The notes: generated from the letters alone by a model not told the origin. A DNA stretch of 15,259 nucleotides from Oscillospiraceae bacterium (GCA_009777435.1 WRLW01000010.1:1-15259); one strand, 5' to 3'. Counted from the first letter of the stretch, positions 5,428 through 12,696 are shown. Made by a program: numbers and translations.

Positions 5428-6609
5428 ATGCGTATTGAAACATTGAAAGTTAAGAATTTCAAAGTGTTCCGCGATATTGAGCTAACCAACATCCCTCAAA
5501 TGGCTGTATTCCTTGGGATGAATGGTGTTGGTAAAAGTACGTTTTTTGATGTCTTTGGTTTTCTTAATGACTGTCTTACAAAAAACGTGAAGGCGGCGCT
5601 TGCCGTGCGTGGGGGGTATTCTGAAGTTATATCGCGGGAGCAAAGCGGAAATATAGAGTTTACTATCCAGTTTCGCCAGACAGAGGACGACCCGCTGATA
5701 TCATATGAACTCTCCATTGGGCTTGGGGACAAAAACCAGCCTGTCATTGCAAAGGAAATCGTTCGTTTCAGGCGCGGACAAGTTGGTGCACCGTATAAGA
5801 TATTGGATTTTGCCAATGGCGAGGGCATGGCACTGGTAGGTGTTTTCAAAACACGGGAAGATATAATAAACGCGGAACGGAGAAAACAAAAACTTGATTC
5901 AACCGACATATTGGCAATAAAAGGATTGGGGCAGTTCAAGGAGTTTGACGCAATCGCCGCGCTAAGGAAGCTTATTGAGGACTGGTATGTGTCAGATTTC
6001 CACATAGAGGACGCACGGCAACGCAATGAGGCTGGATATAGTGAAAACCTATCTAAAAAAGGAGATAATCTCGCCAATGTGACAAAATATATCTACGACA
6101 ACCACAGGGCAATATTCGATGCTATATTGCAAAAAATGAAAGAGCGTGTTCCGGGTGTATCTAATGTTGACGCCAGCTTATCGGATGGCTATATTATCCT
6201 TCGCTTTGCTGATGGAAAGTTTCAGAACCCATTTTCATCAAGGTTTGTATCGGACGGCACAATAAAAATGTTTGCGTATCTGATCCTGTTAAATGACCCT
6301 GCTCCGCATACCCTTTTATGTATTGAGGAACCGGAAAATCAATTATACCACAAATTGTTAACCGTGTTAGCAGAAGAGTTTAGAGCGTATGCGGACAAGG
6401 GGGGGCAGGTATTCATATCTACACACTCGCCAGACTTCCTCAATGCGGTGGAGTTATCTGAACTTTTTTGCTTAGTTAAAGAAGATGGCTTCACAAAAAT
6501 TTACAGAGCCGCCGACTCGCCGCTTGTTACTTCGTTATATAAAGCAGGTGATTTGCTTGGATACTTGTGGAATCAAGAGTTACTTCTTGAGGAGGTTTCC
6601 AAAAAATGA
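5428..6609 (+). CDS. OLD-like AAA/ABC-type ATPase (AAA_21/AAA_15), candidate defence protein
   Basis: The protein has 393 residues from ATG 5428, with a modest ribosome site (GAGGTG, 5418-5423). It opens with the SMC/RecF-type strand MRIETLKVKNFKVFRDIEL. Walker A is GMNGVGKST (30-38). A divergent ABC signature, SDGT, lies at 275-278, Walker B is LLCIEEPEN with Glu300/Glu301, and the switch histidine is in FISTHSPDF (His333). IEEPE and STHSP are the wording of overcoming-lysogenization-defect and related AAA_21/AAA_15 ATPases. It lacks the C-terminal TOPRIM nuclease of true OLD proteins; a TOPRIM-like protein is instead supplied by the next gene, which overlaps it by 4 nt. Such ATPases act as sensors or clamps controlling a toxic partner, as in PARIS. 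The defence role is inferred. The gene is AT-richer than its flanks, consistent with transfer. Confidence 0.87.
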   Translation: MRIETLKVKNFKVFRDIELTNIPQMAVFLGMNGVGKSTFFDVFGFLNDCLTKNVKAALAVRGGYSEVISREQSGNIEFTIQFRQTEDDPLISYELSIGLGDKNQPVIAKEIVRFRRGQVGAPYKILDFANGEGMALVGVFKTREDIINAERRKQKLDSTDILAIKGLGQFKEFDAIAALRKLIEDWYVSDFHIEDARQRNEAGYSENLSKKGDNLANVTKYIYDNHRAIFDAILQKMKERVPGVSNVDASLSDGYIILRFADGKFQNPFSSRFVSDGTIKMFAYLILLNDPAPHTLLCIEEPENQLYHKLLTVLAEEFRAYADKGGQVFISTHSPDFLNAVELSELFCLVKEDGFTKIYRAADSPLVTSLYKAGDLLGYLWNQELLLEEVSKK

Positions 6610-7157
6610 GGCTTGTGTTTATGGTCGAAGAGCGCTCTATGAAGGAACTGCTTGAAGTATTATTACCGAAATTTTTACCGGATGGTATGGACAAGCCTAT
6701 TGTCATTGCACATAATGGGAAAAGCGATTTAGCAGCATCAATTCCTAGGAAGTTGCGGGCATGGCACACTCCTGATGATAGATTTATTATCATCCATGAC
6801 CAAGACAGTCATGAAGACTGCAAGCAACTAAAGGAGAATTTGCTTGCACTTTGTAAAAACTGTCGACATGCTGTTATGGTCAGAATCGCCTGCAGAGAAT
6901 TAGAGTCATGGTATTTTGGGGATTTAGCGGCTGTTTCGCTTGCTTATGGCAAAAATTTTATAAATCTTGCGGACAAGAAGAAATACCGGACACCAGATAA
7001 AATCGCAAACCCAAAAGATGAAATCCGCAAGTTGATTCCCACACATCAGCAAATATCAGGTGCAAAATTGATTGCGCAACACATGAGCGTCGAACAGAAT
7101 ACGTCTACAAGTTTCAATGTGTTTATTAGCGGTGTCAAGAAAATGGCTATTTGCTGA
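6606..7157 (+). CDS. DUF4276-like protein with TOPRIM-type acidic motifs, partner of the ATPase
   Basis: The protein has 183 residues. Its ATG at 6606 overlaps the ATPase TGA (ATGA, 4 nt), with GGAGG at 6591-6595 inside the ATPase gene, so translation is coupled. A first strand, LVFMVEERSMKELLE, places Glu8/Glu9 where TOPRIM folds have their catalytic Glu. RFIIIHDQDSHEDC gives the DxD pair Asp65/Asp67. RIACRELESWYFGD (94-106) carries the RELESW motif I associate with DUF4276. Length and ending (FNVFISGVKK) fit a complete protein. TOPRIM-type proteins cut or relax nucleic acid; as the second gene of an ATPase pair it is the likely effector. Whether it is an active nuclease, and on DNA or RNA, is unknown. 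The DUF4276 label is from recall of motifs, not a search. Confidence 0.8.
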   Translation: MRLVFMVEERSMKELLEVLLPKFLPDGMDKPIVIAHNGKSDLAASIPRKLRAWHTPDDRFIIIHDQDSHEDCKQLKENLLALCKNCRHAVMVRIACRELESWYFGDLAAVSLAYGKNFINLADKKKYRTPDKIANPKDEIRKLIPTHQQISGAKLIAQHMSVEQNTSTSFNVFISGVKKMAIC

Positions 7158-7250
7158 TAAAAGGGATTTTACATAGGGTTTTGATGTAAATATGCTTATA
7201 GGCTGCGCTGTAACCGTTGGTACCACAGGGATTGAGCGTAGATGCTGTAT

Positions 7251-7264
7251 CGCCACTCCGACCA
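7251..7264 (+). repeat. Direct repeat copy 2, putative att core at the right edge of the cargo island
   Basis: This is an exact second copy of CGCCACTCCGACCA, 2088 bp from the first. The bases upstream do not form a T arm, so this is only the tRNA terminus, as expected for an attachment core. It ends 107 nt after the DUF4276-like stop. Confidence 0.72.
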
Positions 7265-7281
7265 TGAAAAAAGCTTGTGGT

Positions 7282-7303
7282 TTCAGGGACGGCCGTCCCT
7301 GAA
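7282..7303. repeat. Perfect 22-bp palindrome next to the att-like repeat
   Basis: The half-site TTCAGGGACGG is followed directly by its reverse complement, with no spacer. No T-tract follows on the + strand; on the - strand a T6 run lies about a dozen bases past the stem. It may be a protein-binding site or a weak terminator. It is not adjacent to the operon promoter boxes. Confidence 0.5.
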
Positions 7304-7334
7304 CGGCAGGGCAAAAAATATTTTCAAAAGATTA

Positions 7335-7363
7335 TTGACAAACCATGTATTAAGCGCTATACT
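7335..7363 (+). promoter_or_regulatory. Promoter of the GH65/LacI/ABC-transporter operon
   Basis: TTGACA (7335-7340), exactly 17 nt, then TATACT (7358-7363). Transcription would start near 7370, right on the first operator, leaving a leader of about 230 nt before the GH65 start at 7603. Confidence 0.85.
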
Positions 7364-7369
7364 GTTATT

Positions 7370-7385
7370 ACTGAAACGATTCAGT
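7370..7385. promoter_or_regulatory. LacI-family operator O1 at the transcription start
   Basis: ACTGAAACGATTCAGT has matched arms ACTGAA/TTCAGT about a central CG, with one asymmetric position on each side. It lies 6 nt past the -10 box. It matches 14 of the 16 central bases of the perfect palindrome at 7518-7553, so both are likely bound by the same LacI-family protein encoded at 9708-10742. Confidence 0.8.
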
Positions 7386-7402
7386 AGAGAGCAGGGGTTA
7401 GC

Positions 7403-7573
7403 ATGGGATATCTCCCGATAGTAAATGAGCGGCCTGCCCGCCGTATGACGGCGCGGCGCGGCGGCGGGCGGTTTCACGCCGGGTCATATGGCTCGTGTGC
7501 AGGCCGGAGGTATATTTTTTTGGGCCTACTGAAACGTTTCAGTAGGCCCAAAACCGGCATTGGACACCTGTGA
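7403..7573 (+). CDS. Weak 56-codon leader ORF between promoter and GH65 gene
   Basis: The ATG at 7403 has GCAGGGG 5 nt upstream, and the frame runs to TGA 7571-7573, just before the GH65 ribosome site. The product is very basic (ARRMTARRGGGRF, then LKRFSRPKTG) and resembles no family. The frame reads through the second operator. A leader peptide is possible, but GC-rich DNA leaves such frames open by chance, so I give it little weight. Confidence 0.2.
   Translation: MGYLPIVNERPARRMTARRGGGRFHAGSYGSCAGRRYIFLGLLKRFSRPKTGIGHL
7434..7471 (+). promoter_or_regulatory. Stable GC-rich stem-loop in the operon leader
   Basis: Ten pairs, CTGCCCGCCG (7434-7443) with CGGCGGGCGG (7462-7471), including one T-G pair, close an 18-nt GC-rich loop. 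Only GTTTCAC follows, so it is not a standard terminator. It could slow polymerase or stabilise the mRNA. Confidence 0.45.
7518..7553. promoter_or_regulatory. LacI-family operator O2 inside a perfect 36-bp palindrome
   Basis: The core ACTGAAACGTTTCAGT (7528-7543) is a perfect LacI-family operator. The symmetry continues outward through GGGCCT/AGGCCC and TTTT/AAAA without a mismatch. The centre (7535/7536) is 158 bp from the centre of O1, about 15 turns of DNA. As RNA it would be a long hairpin ending about 34 nt before the ribosome site of the GH65 gene; on the - strand the hairpin plus T-run could terminate transcription. Confidence 0.88.
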
Positions 7574-7602
7574 GACCCTATCAACGAGGGAGGCGAACGG
7601 CT

Positions 7603-9711
7603 ATGGTTAAATACGGCGGCTGGAGCATATCGGCGTCAGGCTATCGCGCCCATGCCCCGCAGCATCTGGAGAGCCTTTTCTGTCAATCCAACGGGTATAT
7701 CGGCTCCCGCGCCGCTTTCCTGCAGGACGGGGCGCCGCCATATGAGCGCTGCACATTTATGGCGGGCGGCTTTGACTACATAAGCCCCGGTATTACCGAT
7801 ATTGTCAATCTGCCCGACCCGTTCCACCTCACGCTGACGGTCGCCGGCTCTATGCCCGGACGGAGCGGCGGGAGCTACACCCGGTTCGACCAGCGGTTAG
7901 ATCTCAAAAACGGGCTGTATACGCGCGACGCGGTATGGACGGACGAGCGGGGCTGTGAAACCGCGATCAAAATCTCACGCTTTATCAGCATGGCTAACAA
8001 GCACCTCGCGGCGCTGCGCGTCGAGCTGACCGCGCTGAACCACGACGGCGAGGCGGCGCTGCTGATGGGGCTTGACGCCGGGGTGTTGAATCTTCCGGTG
8101 CATGACGACCAAACGCTGGTAAACGATCAGACCGTCAAGATGCTGAATTACGCCGGCGGGACGAGCGAGCGCGGAAGCTGCGGCTTGACGGTTCGCTCGC
8201 GTACGGGCCGCGTGAAAATTGACATGCGCTGCCGTATCACACATTCGGACGGCGAGCAGGAGGACGGCTCCGGGGCCGATTGCCCCGCCCGCAGGCTGAC
8301 CGTTAAGCTCAAGAGAAACCAAACCGTTTACGCGGAAAAGATCATATCGGTCAACCTTCCCGGCGGGCCGCCGCCGGGCGGCTTCGCGCCGCTGCTTGAG
8401 GAAAGCGGGAGCGCGTGGGCGCTTCGCTGGAAAAACGCGGACATCGAGGTGGAGTCGGACGACCCCGGGCTGCAAACGGCGCTGCGGTATAACCTGTTCC
8501 AGCTAATGCAGAGCAGGCCGTTTGGCGACCCGGATGTGAGCATAGGCGCGCGCGGCCTGACCCACGCGCGCTATAAGGGCTGCTATTTTTGGGACACGGA
8601 CATATTCCTCCAGCCGTTTTTCGCGTATACCGATCCCGCCGCCGCCCGCGACTTGGTGCGTTTCAGGCTGAGCACCCTGCCCGACGCGCGGGAGAACGCA
8701 AAAGCCCTTAATCTGGACGGGGCGCGGTATGCCTGGATGTGCGCCGCCGGGGGCAGGGAGCAATGCCATACATGGGACATTGGGCGCAGCGAGGTGCATA
8801 TCACCGCCGACGTCGCGTACGCGGCGGACGAGTACGCGCGCGTGACCGGGGACGAGAGCCTGCGCGGCGAGATGTCGCGGCTGTTTGTTGAGACCGCCCG
8901 GTATTGGGCCTCCAGATTTTCCTATGATAAATCAAAAGACGTTTACAATCTCCTGTTTGTCAAAGGGCCGGACGAATACTGCGGCGTTTCGTCGAACAAC
9001 GCCTATACCGTTATGTTAGCCAGGCACAATCTTAAATTGGCTCTCGGAGCCGCTGAAGGCGGCGTTTCCCCGGACGAGGCGGCCAAATGGCGGGAGATTA
9101 TTGAGAAATCCCATGTGGGGTATGACGCGGAGCGTGAGCTTTACATACAGGACGACGACTTTCCGCGTTTGGAGCCCTTTGATTTTATGAGCAAGGATGG
9201 TGACGCCCCGATATACCGGAAAATGGACTATGACCGCCTGCAGCGTTACAGGGTTTTGAAGCAGGCCGATCTGGTGCTGCTGATTTTGCTGCTGCCGGAC
9301 ACATTCACCGAGAGCCAAAAGCACGCCATATGGGATTACTACGAGCCTATCACCCTGCACGATTCCAGCCTGAGCCATGGTATACACGCGTGGGCGGCGG
9401 CGGTATTGGGGAAGCGGGACAAAGCGTATTACTATTTCAAAAAAAGCCTTTTGCTTGACTTAGAGAACATCATGGGCAATACAGGAACTGAGGGCATCAA
9501 CATGGCGGCGCTGGGCGCGTCCTGGCAGACGGCGGTATTCGGGTTTGCCGGGCTGTCGGCCGGAAGCGGGGGGGAGCCGTCGCTTTCCCCGAGGCTGCCG
9601 GACGGCTGGCGCTCCATGCGGTTCGCGTTTTACGCGAACGGAAAGCGGTACAGAGCTGAAATCACGCCGGAGGGCTGTTCAGTTAAGGAAAACAGGGAGG
9701 AAAAATCATGA
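7603..9711 (+). CDS. Glycoside hydrolase family 65 disaccharide phosphorylase (kojibiose/maltose phosphorylase-like)
   Basis: The protein has 702 residues from ATG 7603, with GGGAGG (7588-7593) 9 nt upstream; an in-frame GTG at 7570 lacks a ribosome site. Residues 1-270 are the N-terminal beta-sandwich (LESLFCQSNGYIGSRAAF). The (alpha/alpha)6 barrel follows, with GCYFWDTDIF (WDTD 330-333) and the general acid Glu458 in KGPDEYCGVSSNNAYT. KQAD (Lys553) and HDSSLS (Ser588/589) correspond to phosphate-binding sites of GH65 phosphorylases. A C-terminal jelly roll includes LPDGWRSMRFAFYANGKRY. It should split an alpha-glucoside with phosphate in the cytoplasm, giving beta-glucose 1-phosphate and a sugar. 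The linkage cannot be read. Where relatives commonly read G-I-H-x-A, this one has GINMAA (Asn633). Neighbouring sugar importer and LacI genes fit a catabolic operon. Confidence 0.9.
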   Translation: MVKYGGWSISASGYRAHAPQHLESLFCQSNGYIGSRAAFLQDGAPPYERCTFMAGGFDYISPGITDIVNLPDPFHLTLTVAGSMPGRSGGSYTRFDQRLDLKNGLYTRDAVWTDERGCETAIKISRFISMANKHLAALRVELTALNHDGEAALLMGLDAGVLNLPVHDDQTLVNDQTVKMLNYAGGTSERGSCGLTVRSRTGRVKIDMRCRITHSDGEQEDGSGADCPARRLTVKLKRNQTVYAEKIISVNLPGGPPPGGFAPLLEESGSAWALRWKNADIEVESDDPGLQTALRYNLFQLMQSRPFGDPDVSIGARGLTHARYKGCYFWDTDIFLQPFFAYTDPAAARDLVRFRLSTLPDARENAKALNLDGARYAWMCAAGGREQCHTWDIGRSEVHITADVAYAADEYARVTGDESLRGEMSRLFVETARYWASRFSYDKSKDVYNLLFVKGPDEYCGVSSNNAYTVMLARHNLKLALGAAEGGVSPDEAAKWREIIEKSHVGYDAERELYIQDDDFPRLEPFDFMSKDGDAPIYRKMDYDRLQRYRVLKQADLVLLILLLPDTFTESQKHAIWDYYEPITLHDSSLSHGIHAWAAAVLGKRDKAYYYFKKSLLLDLENIMGNTGTEGINMAALGASWQTAVFGFAGLSAGSGGEPSLSPRLPDGWRSMRFAFYANGKRYRAEITPEGCSVKENREEKS

Positions 9712-10742
9712 GAAGCGGCAGGGTCAGGATAAAGGATATCGCGGCGGAAGCCGGCGTGTCGGTCACTACGGTGTCGTACATACTAAACAAAACTCCCACG
9801 CAGACATTCTCGCCCGAGACCGTCAAGAGCGTGCTTGACGCGGCAAATAAGCTGGGCTACGTCCCCAATATGGCGGCCAAAGCGCTTGTCAGCAACCGCA
9901 GCCATATGATCGGCGTCGTGATACCGCAGACCGAACAGCACAGGGAGGTCATGTTCTCCAATCCGTTTTACGGGGACTTCCTGTCGTCGGTTGAGTACAC
10001 GGCCCGGCAAAACGGATACCATATCTTGATTTCGGGCACCAACGCCGACCAAACGTATATCGGGGTGGCGCGCACCCGCGGCTTGGACGGGATAATCATA
10101 CTGGGTATGTATATGGAGCAGCACTACGACGAAATCAAGAAAGCCGGGATGCCGGTAGTGCTGGTGGACTGCTATGTTGACGGCCATGATTTCAACACGG
10201 TTAAGATAGACGACCTTCAGGGCGGCTATATGGCCGCTAAGTATCTGCTGGATAAGGGCCATCGCAGGATAGCGCATGTGACGGGCCGTCTTAAGGAGCG
10301 GGGGGTAAATCAGCAGCGCATGTACGGCTGGAAAAAGGCTTTGGAGGAAGCCGGCGCCGCCTATGACAGGAGCCTGCTCTATGACGGCGAGGTATCTTAT
10401 GAATACGGCGTCATATTAGGCGGCAGGCTCGCGGAGAGCTTTCGGGAATCCGGCGTCACGGCGGCCTTCGTTTCGGCGGATATAATGGCGCTCGGTTTGT
10501 ATAAGGGCCTCAAGGACGGCGGCGTGTCCGTCCCCGGCGATATTTCGGTGGTCAGCTTCGACGACACATGGATCGCCGGCATCTGCGACCCGGCGCTCAC
10601 GGTTGTGCGTCAGGACGTCGCGCTGAAGGGCAAAACCGCCGTGGAGGCCGTTTTGGGTATCATTGACGGCGGCATCACGGAAAAGAGGGAGATAATACTG
10701 CCCATCCGCATTGTGGAGCGCGGCTCGGTAATCGGGAAGTGA
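9708..10742 (+). CDS. LacI-family transcriptional regulator of the operon
   Basis: The protein has 344 residues. ATG 9708 overlaps the GH65 stop (ATGA, 4 nt), with GGGAGG (9695-9700) 7 nt upstream. The N-terminal helix-turn-helix reads RIKDIAAEAGVSVTTVSYIL (7-26), and the hinge helix lies near MAAKALVSNRS. A periplasmic-binding-protein-like sensor domain follows, with the family phrases IGVVIPQ, LDGIIILG, GYMAAKYLLDKGHRRIAHVTG and VPGDISVVSFDDTWIA. It lies inside the operon it probably controls, and two matching CTGAAACG-N-TTCAG-type operators lie in the operon leader. In this family a sugar or sugar phosphate releases the repressor from DNA; the effector here is unknown. Divergence from CcpA operator phasing (see findings) argues for a local regulator. 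Confidence 0.93.
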   Translation: MRSGRVRIKDIAAEAGVSVTTVSYILNKTPTQTFSPETVKSVLDAANKLGYVPNMAAKALVSNRSHMIGVVIPQTEQHREVMFSNPFYGDFLSSVEYTARQNGYHILISGTNADQTYIGVARTRGLDGIIILGMYMEQHYDEIKKAGMPVVLVDCYVDGHDFNTVKIDDLQGGYMAAKYLLDKGHRRIAHVTGRLKERGVNQQRMYGWKKALEEAGAAYDRSLLYDGEVSYEYGVILGGRLAESFRESGVTAAFVSADIMALGLYKGLKDGGVSVPGDISVVSFDDTWIAGICDPALTVVRQDVALKGKTAVEAVLGIIDGGITEKREIILPIRIVERGSVIGK

Positions 10743-10823
10743 GAGCTTATCCGGCCGCGGACGGGACGGCGCGGCGTCAAGACCAAGGCGCGTTAACTCT
10801 CTAACGAAAGGAAGGGATATAAA

Positions 10824-11768
10824 TTGCCGGTACGAACGGGTAATTCTCGGGCTATACAAACCGGTTTTTCCCTGTGGAGGGACATCCGCAGAAACTGGGG
10901 GCTTTATCTGCTGCTTGCGCCCGCGGTGGTTCTGTTGATTCTGTTTATATACAGGCCCATGTACGGCGTAGTCCTCGCGTTTAAGGACTACACCCCGTCG
11001 CGGGGCATTATGGGAAGCCCCTGGGCGGGACTGAAATACTTTGAGCGGTTTTTTAACTCCTATCAGTTTGCAAGCACAATCAGAAACACAATCACACTTA
11101 GCCTGTACGCAATAACCGTTACATTCCCGCTGCCCATTATCATGGCTCTGTATATCAATCAGATGCGCGCGAAAAGCTTCCGCAAGGTGTTTCAGGTCGT
11201 GACCTACCTGCCGCACTTTATTTCCACGGTCGTGCTGGTGGGCCTTTTACTGCTCGTCCTGTCGCCCAGCGCCGGGATCGCGGGCAATCTGGCAAAGCTT
11301 TTCGGCACGGAGCCGGTCAATCTGGTGTCCATACCAAAGGCTTTTTCGCATCTCTATGTCTGGTCGGATGTTTGGCAGCATACCGGCTGGGACAGCATCA
11401 TTTACTTAGCCGCGCTCTCGGCGGTGGATCCCAGCCTGTACGAGGCGGCCTCGGTGGACGGCGCGTCGAAGTTTCAGAAGCTGCGCTATATAGACCTGCC
11501 CATGCTTATACCCACCATGATCACGCTACTGATACTAAGGTCGGGAAACATAATGAACATCGGCTTTGAAAAGACATACCTTATGCAGAACTCGCTCAAC
11601 ATGCCGTTCAGCGAGGTCATCTCGACCTATGTGTATAAGCTCGGCCTGCTGAACGCGCAGTACAGCCTGTCGGCCGCGGTCAGCCTGTTTAACAACGTGA
11701 TCAATTTCGGCTTATTGGTTATGGTAAATCAAATCTCCAAGCGTGTCGGCAACAACAGCCTGTGGTGA
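10824..11768 (+). CDS. ABC sugar transporter permease, LplB-like
   Basis: The protein has 314 residues, starting at TTG 10824 with AAAGGAAGGG (10807-10816) 7 nt upstream. This start keeps the usual family N-terminus, a basic cytoplasmic stretch before the first membrane segment (WGLYLLLAPAVVLLILFIY). Six hydrophobic segments can be seen. The EAA loop that docks to the transport ATPase is YEAASVDGASKFQKLRYIDLP (from about residue 206). The phrases MYGVVLAFKDY, PHFISTVVLVG and NNVINFGLLVMVNQIS are those of the LplB/YtcQ-associated oligosaccharide permease group of Firmicutes. It forms the channel with the permease encoded next. An 81-nt gap after the LacI gene shows no terminator, so it is probably cotranscribed. 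Confidence 0.92.
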   Translation: MPVRTGNSRAIQTGFSLWRDIRRNWGLYLLLAPAVVLLILFIYRPMYGVVLAFKDYTPSRGIMGSPWAGLKYFERFFNSYQFASTIRNTITLSLYAITVTFPLPIIMALYINQMRAKSFRKVFQVVTYLPHFISTVVLVGLLLLVLSPSAGIAGNLAKLFGTEPVNLVSIPKAFSHLYVWSDVWQHTGWDSIIYLAALSAVDPSLYEAASVDGASKFQKLRYIDLPMLIPTMITLLILRSGNIMNIGFEKTYLMQNSLNMPFSEVISTYVYKLGLLNAQYSLSAAVSLFNNVINFGLLVMVNQISKRVGNNSLW

Positions 11769-11802
11769 TAAGGGCGGCTAAATTGATCGGAGGGAAGGCG
11801 TC

Positions 11803-12696
11803 ATGAAAAGCAAATTGCGCGGCTCGGGTTCGGATATCGCGTTCAACGTAATCTTATATGGGGTCTCGGGTATTATTTTACTCCTGATGGCTTATCCCAT
11901 GTGGTTTATTCTAATCGCGTCATTCAGCGACCCGTCGGCCGTGTCAAACGGCAGGGTTTGGTTTTGGCCCGCGGACTTTACGCTTCTGGGATACCGGGAG
12001 ATATTTAAGCGCGGCGATATTTTGATAGCCTATCGCAACACAATAGCCTATGTGGCGGCGGGAACCTTTATCGGGCTGACCGTTAACCTCTCGGCCGCCT
12101 ATGCCCTGTCGCGGCGGGATCTGGTGGGCAGAAAGGCCATCACGCTGTTTTTCGTGTTCACCATGTTCTTCAACGGCGGCCTGATTCCAACCTATCTCAA
12201 TATCCAGCGGTTTAACCTCCTGAACACATTTACGGTAATGGTTCTGCCCTTTTCGGTGATGGTCTATCACGTCATTGTGGCGCGGACGTTCTTCTCCACC
12301 AGTCTGCCCGGCGGGCTGCTGGACGCCGCCCGGATCGACGGCTGCGGCAATCTCAGGTTCTTTTTTACAATGGTGCTGCCCCTCTCAAAGGCGGTTATCG
12401 CCGTTATCGCGCTCTGGACGGCGGTTGACCATTGGAACTCCTATTTCAACGCGCTGATTTACCTGCAGCGGGCCCCTGAGCTGCATCCGCTTCAACTGAT
12501 TCTGCGCTCAATTCTGGTGGTCAATCAGGCCAGCACGATGTGGGGCGGCGACGCGGTGGCCATACAGACCCAGAAGATCGCGGACATGCTCAAGTACAGC
12601 ATAATCATTGTCTCAACCCTGCCTATTATGATGCTGTATCCTTTCCTGCAGAAGCATTTCAATCAGGGGGTGATGCTCGGCGCCATCAAGGAATAA
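11803..12696 (+). CDS. ABC sugar transporter permease, LplC/YtcP-like
   Basis: The protein has 297 residues from ATG 11803, with GGAGGG (11789-11794) 8 nt upstream and 34 nt after the previous stop. Six membrane segments are visible, starting with IAFNVILYGVSGIILLLMAY. The EAA loop is LLDAARIDGCGNLRFFF (about 172-188), followed by VLPLSKAVIAVIALW. Phrases such as YALSRRDLVGRKAI and FNGGLIPTYL are typical of the LplC/AraQ-type second permease. It pairs with the LplB-like protein as a heterodimer. No ATPase gene follows; a shared multi-sugar ATPase (MsmX type) elsewhere in the genome would have to power it. Confidence 0.92.
   Translation: MKSKLRGSGSDIAFNVILYGVSGIILLLMAYPMWFILIASFSDPSAVSNGRVWFWPADFTLLGYREIFKRGDILIAYRNTIAYVAAGTFIGLTVNLSAAYALSRRDLVGRKAITLFFVFTMFFNGGLIPTYLNIQRFNLLNTFTVMVLPFSVMVYHVIVARTFFSTSLPGGLLDAARIDGCGNLRFFFTMVLPLSKAVIAVIALWTAVDHWNSYFNALIYLQRAPELHPLQLILRSILVVNQASTMWGGDAVAIQTQKIADMLKYSIIIVSTLPIMMLYPFLQKHFNQGVMLGAIKE

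Noticed and set aside
7168..7190. TTTACAT-N9-ATGTAAA hairpin just after the DUF4276-like gene as a terminator
   Set aside because: The 7-bp stem is AT-rich and is followed by TATGCT without a T-tract. It is too weak to call.
7370..7553. Operators read as CcpA catabolite (cre) sites
   Set aside because: In the cre consensus TGNAANCGNTNNCA the TG lies one base further from the central CG than here (TGAAACG...). The register fits a dedicated LacI paralogue better.
10743..10823. Gap between the LacI and permease genes examined for a separate promoter or terminator
   Set aside because: No paired -35/-10 boxes or hairpin with T-tract are visible; only the ribosome site for the TTG start is supported.
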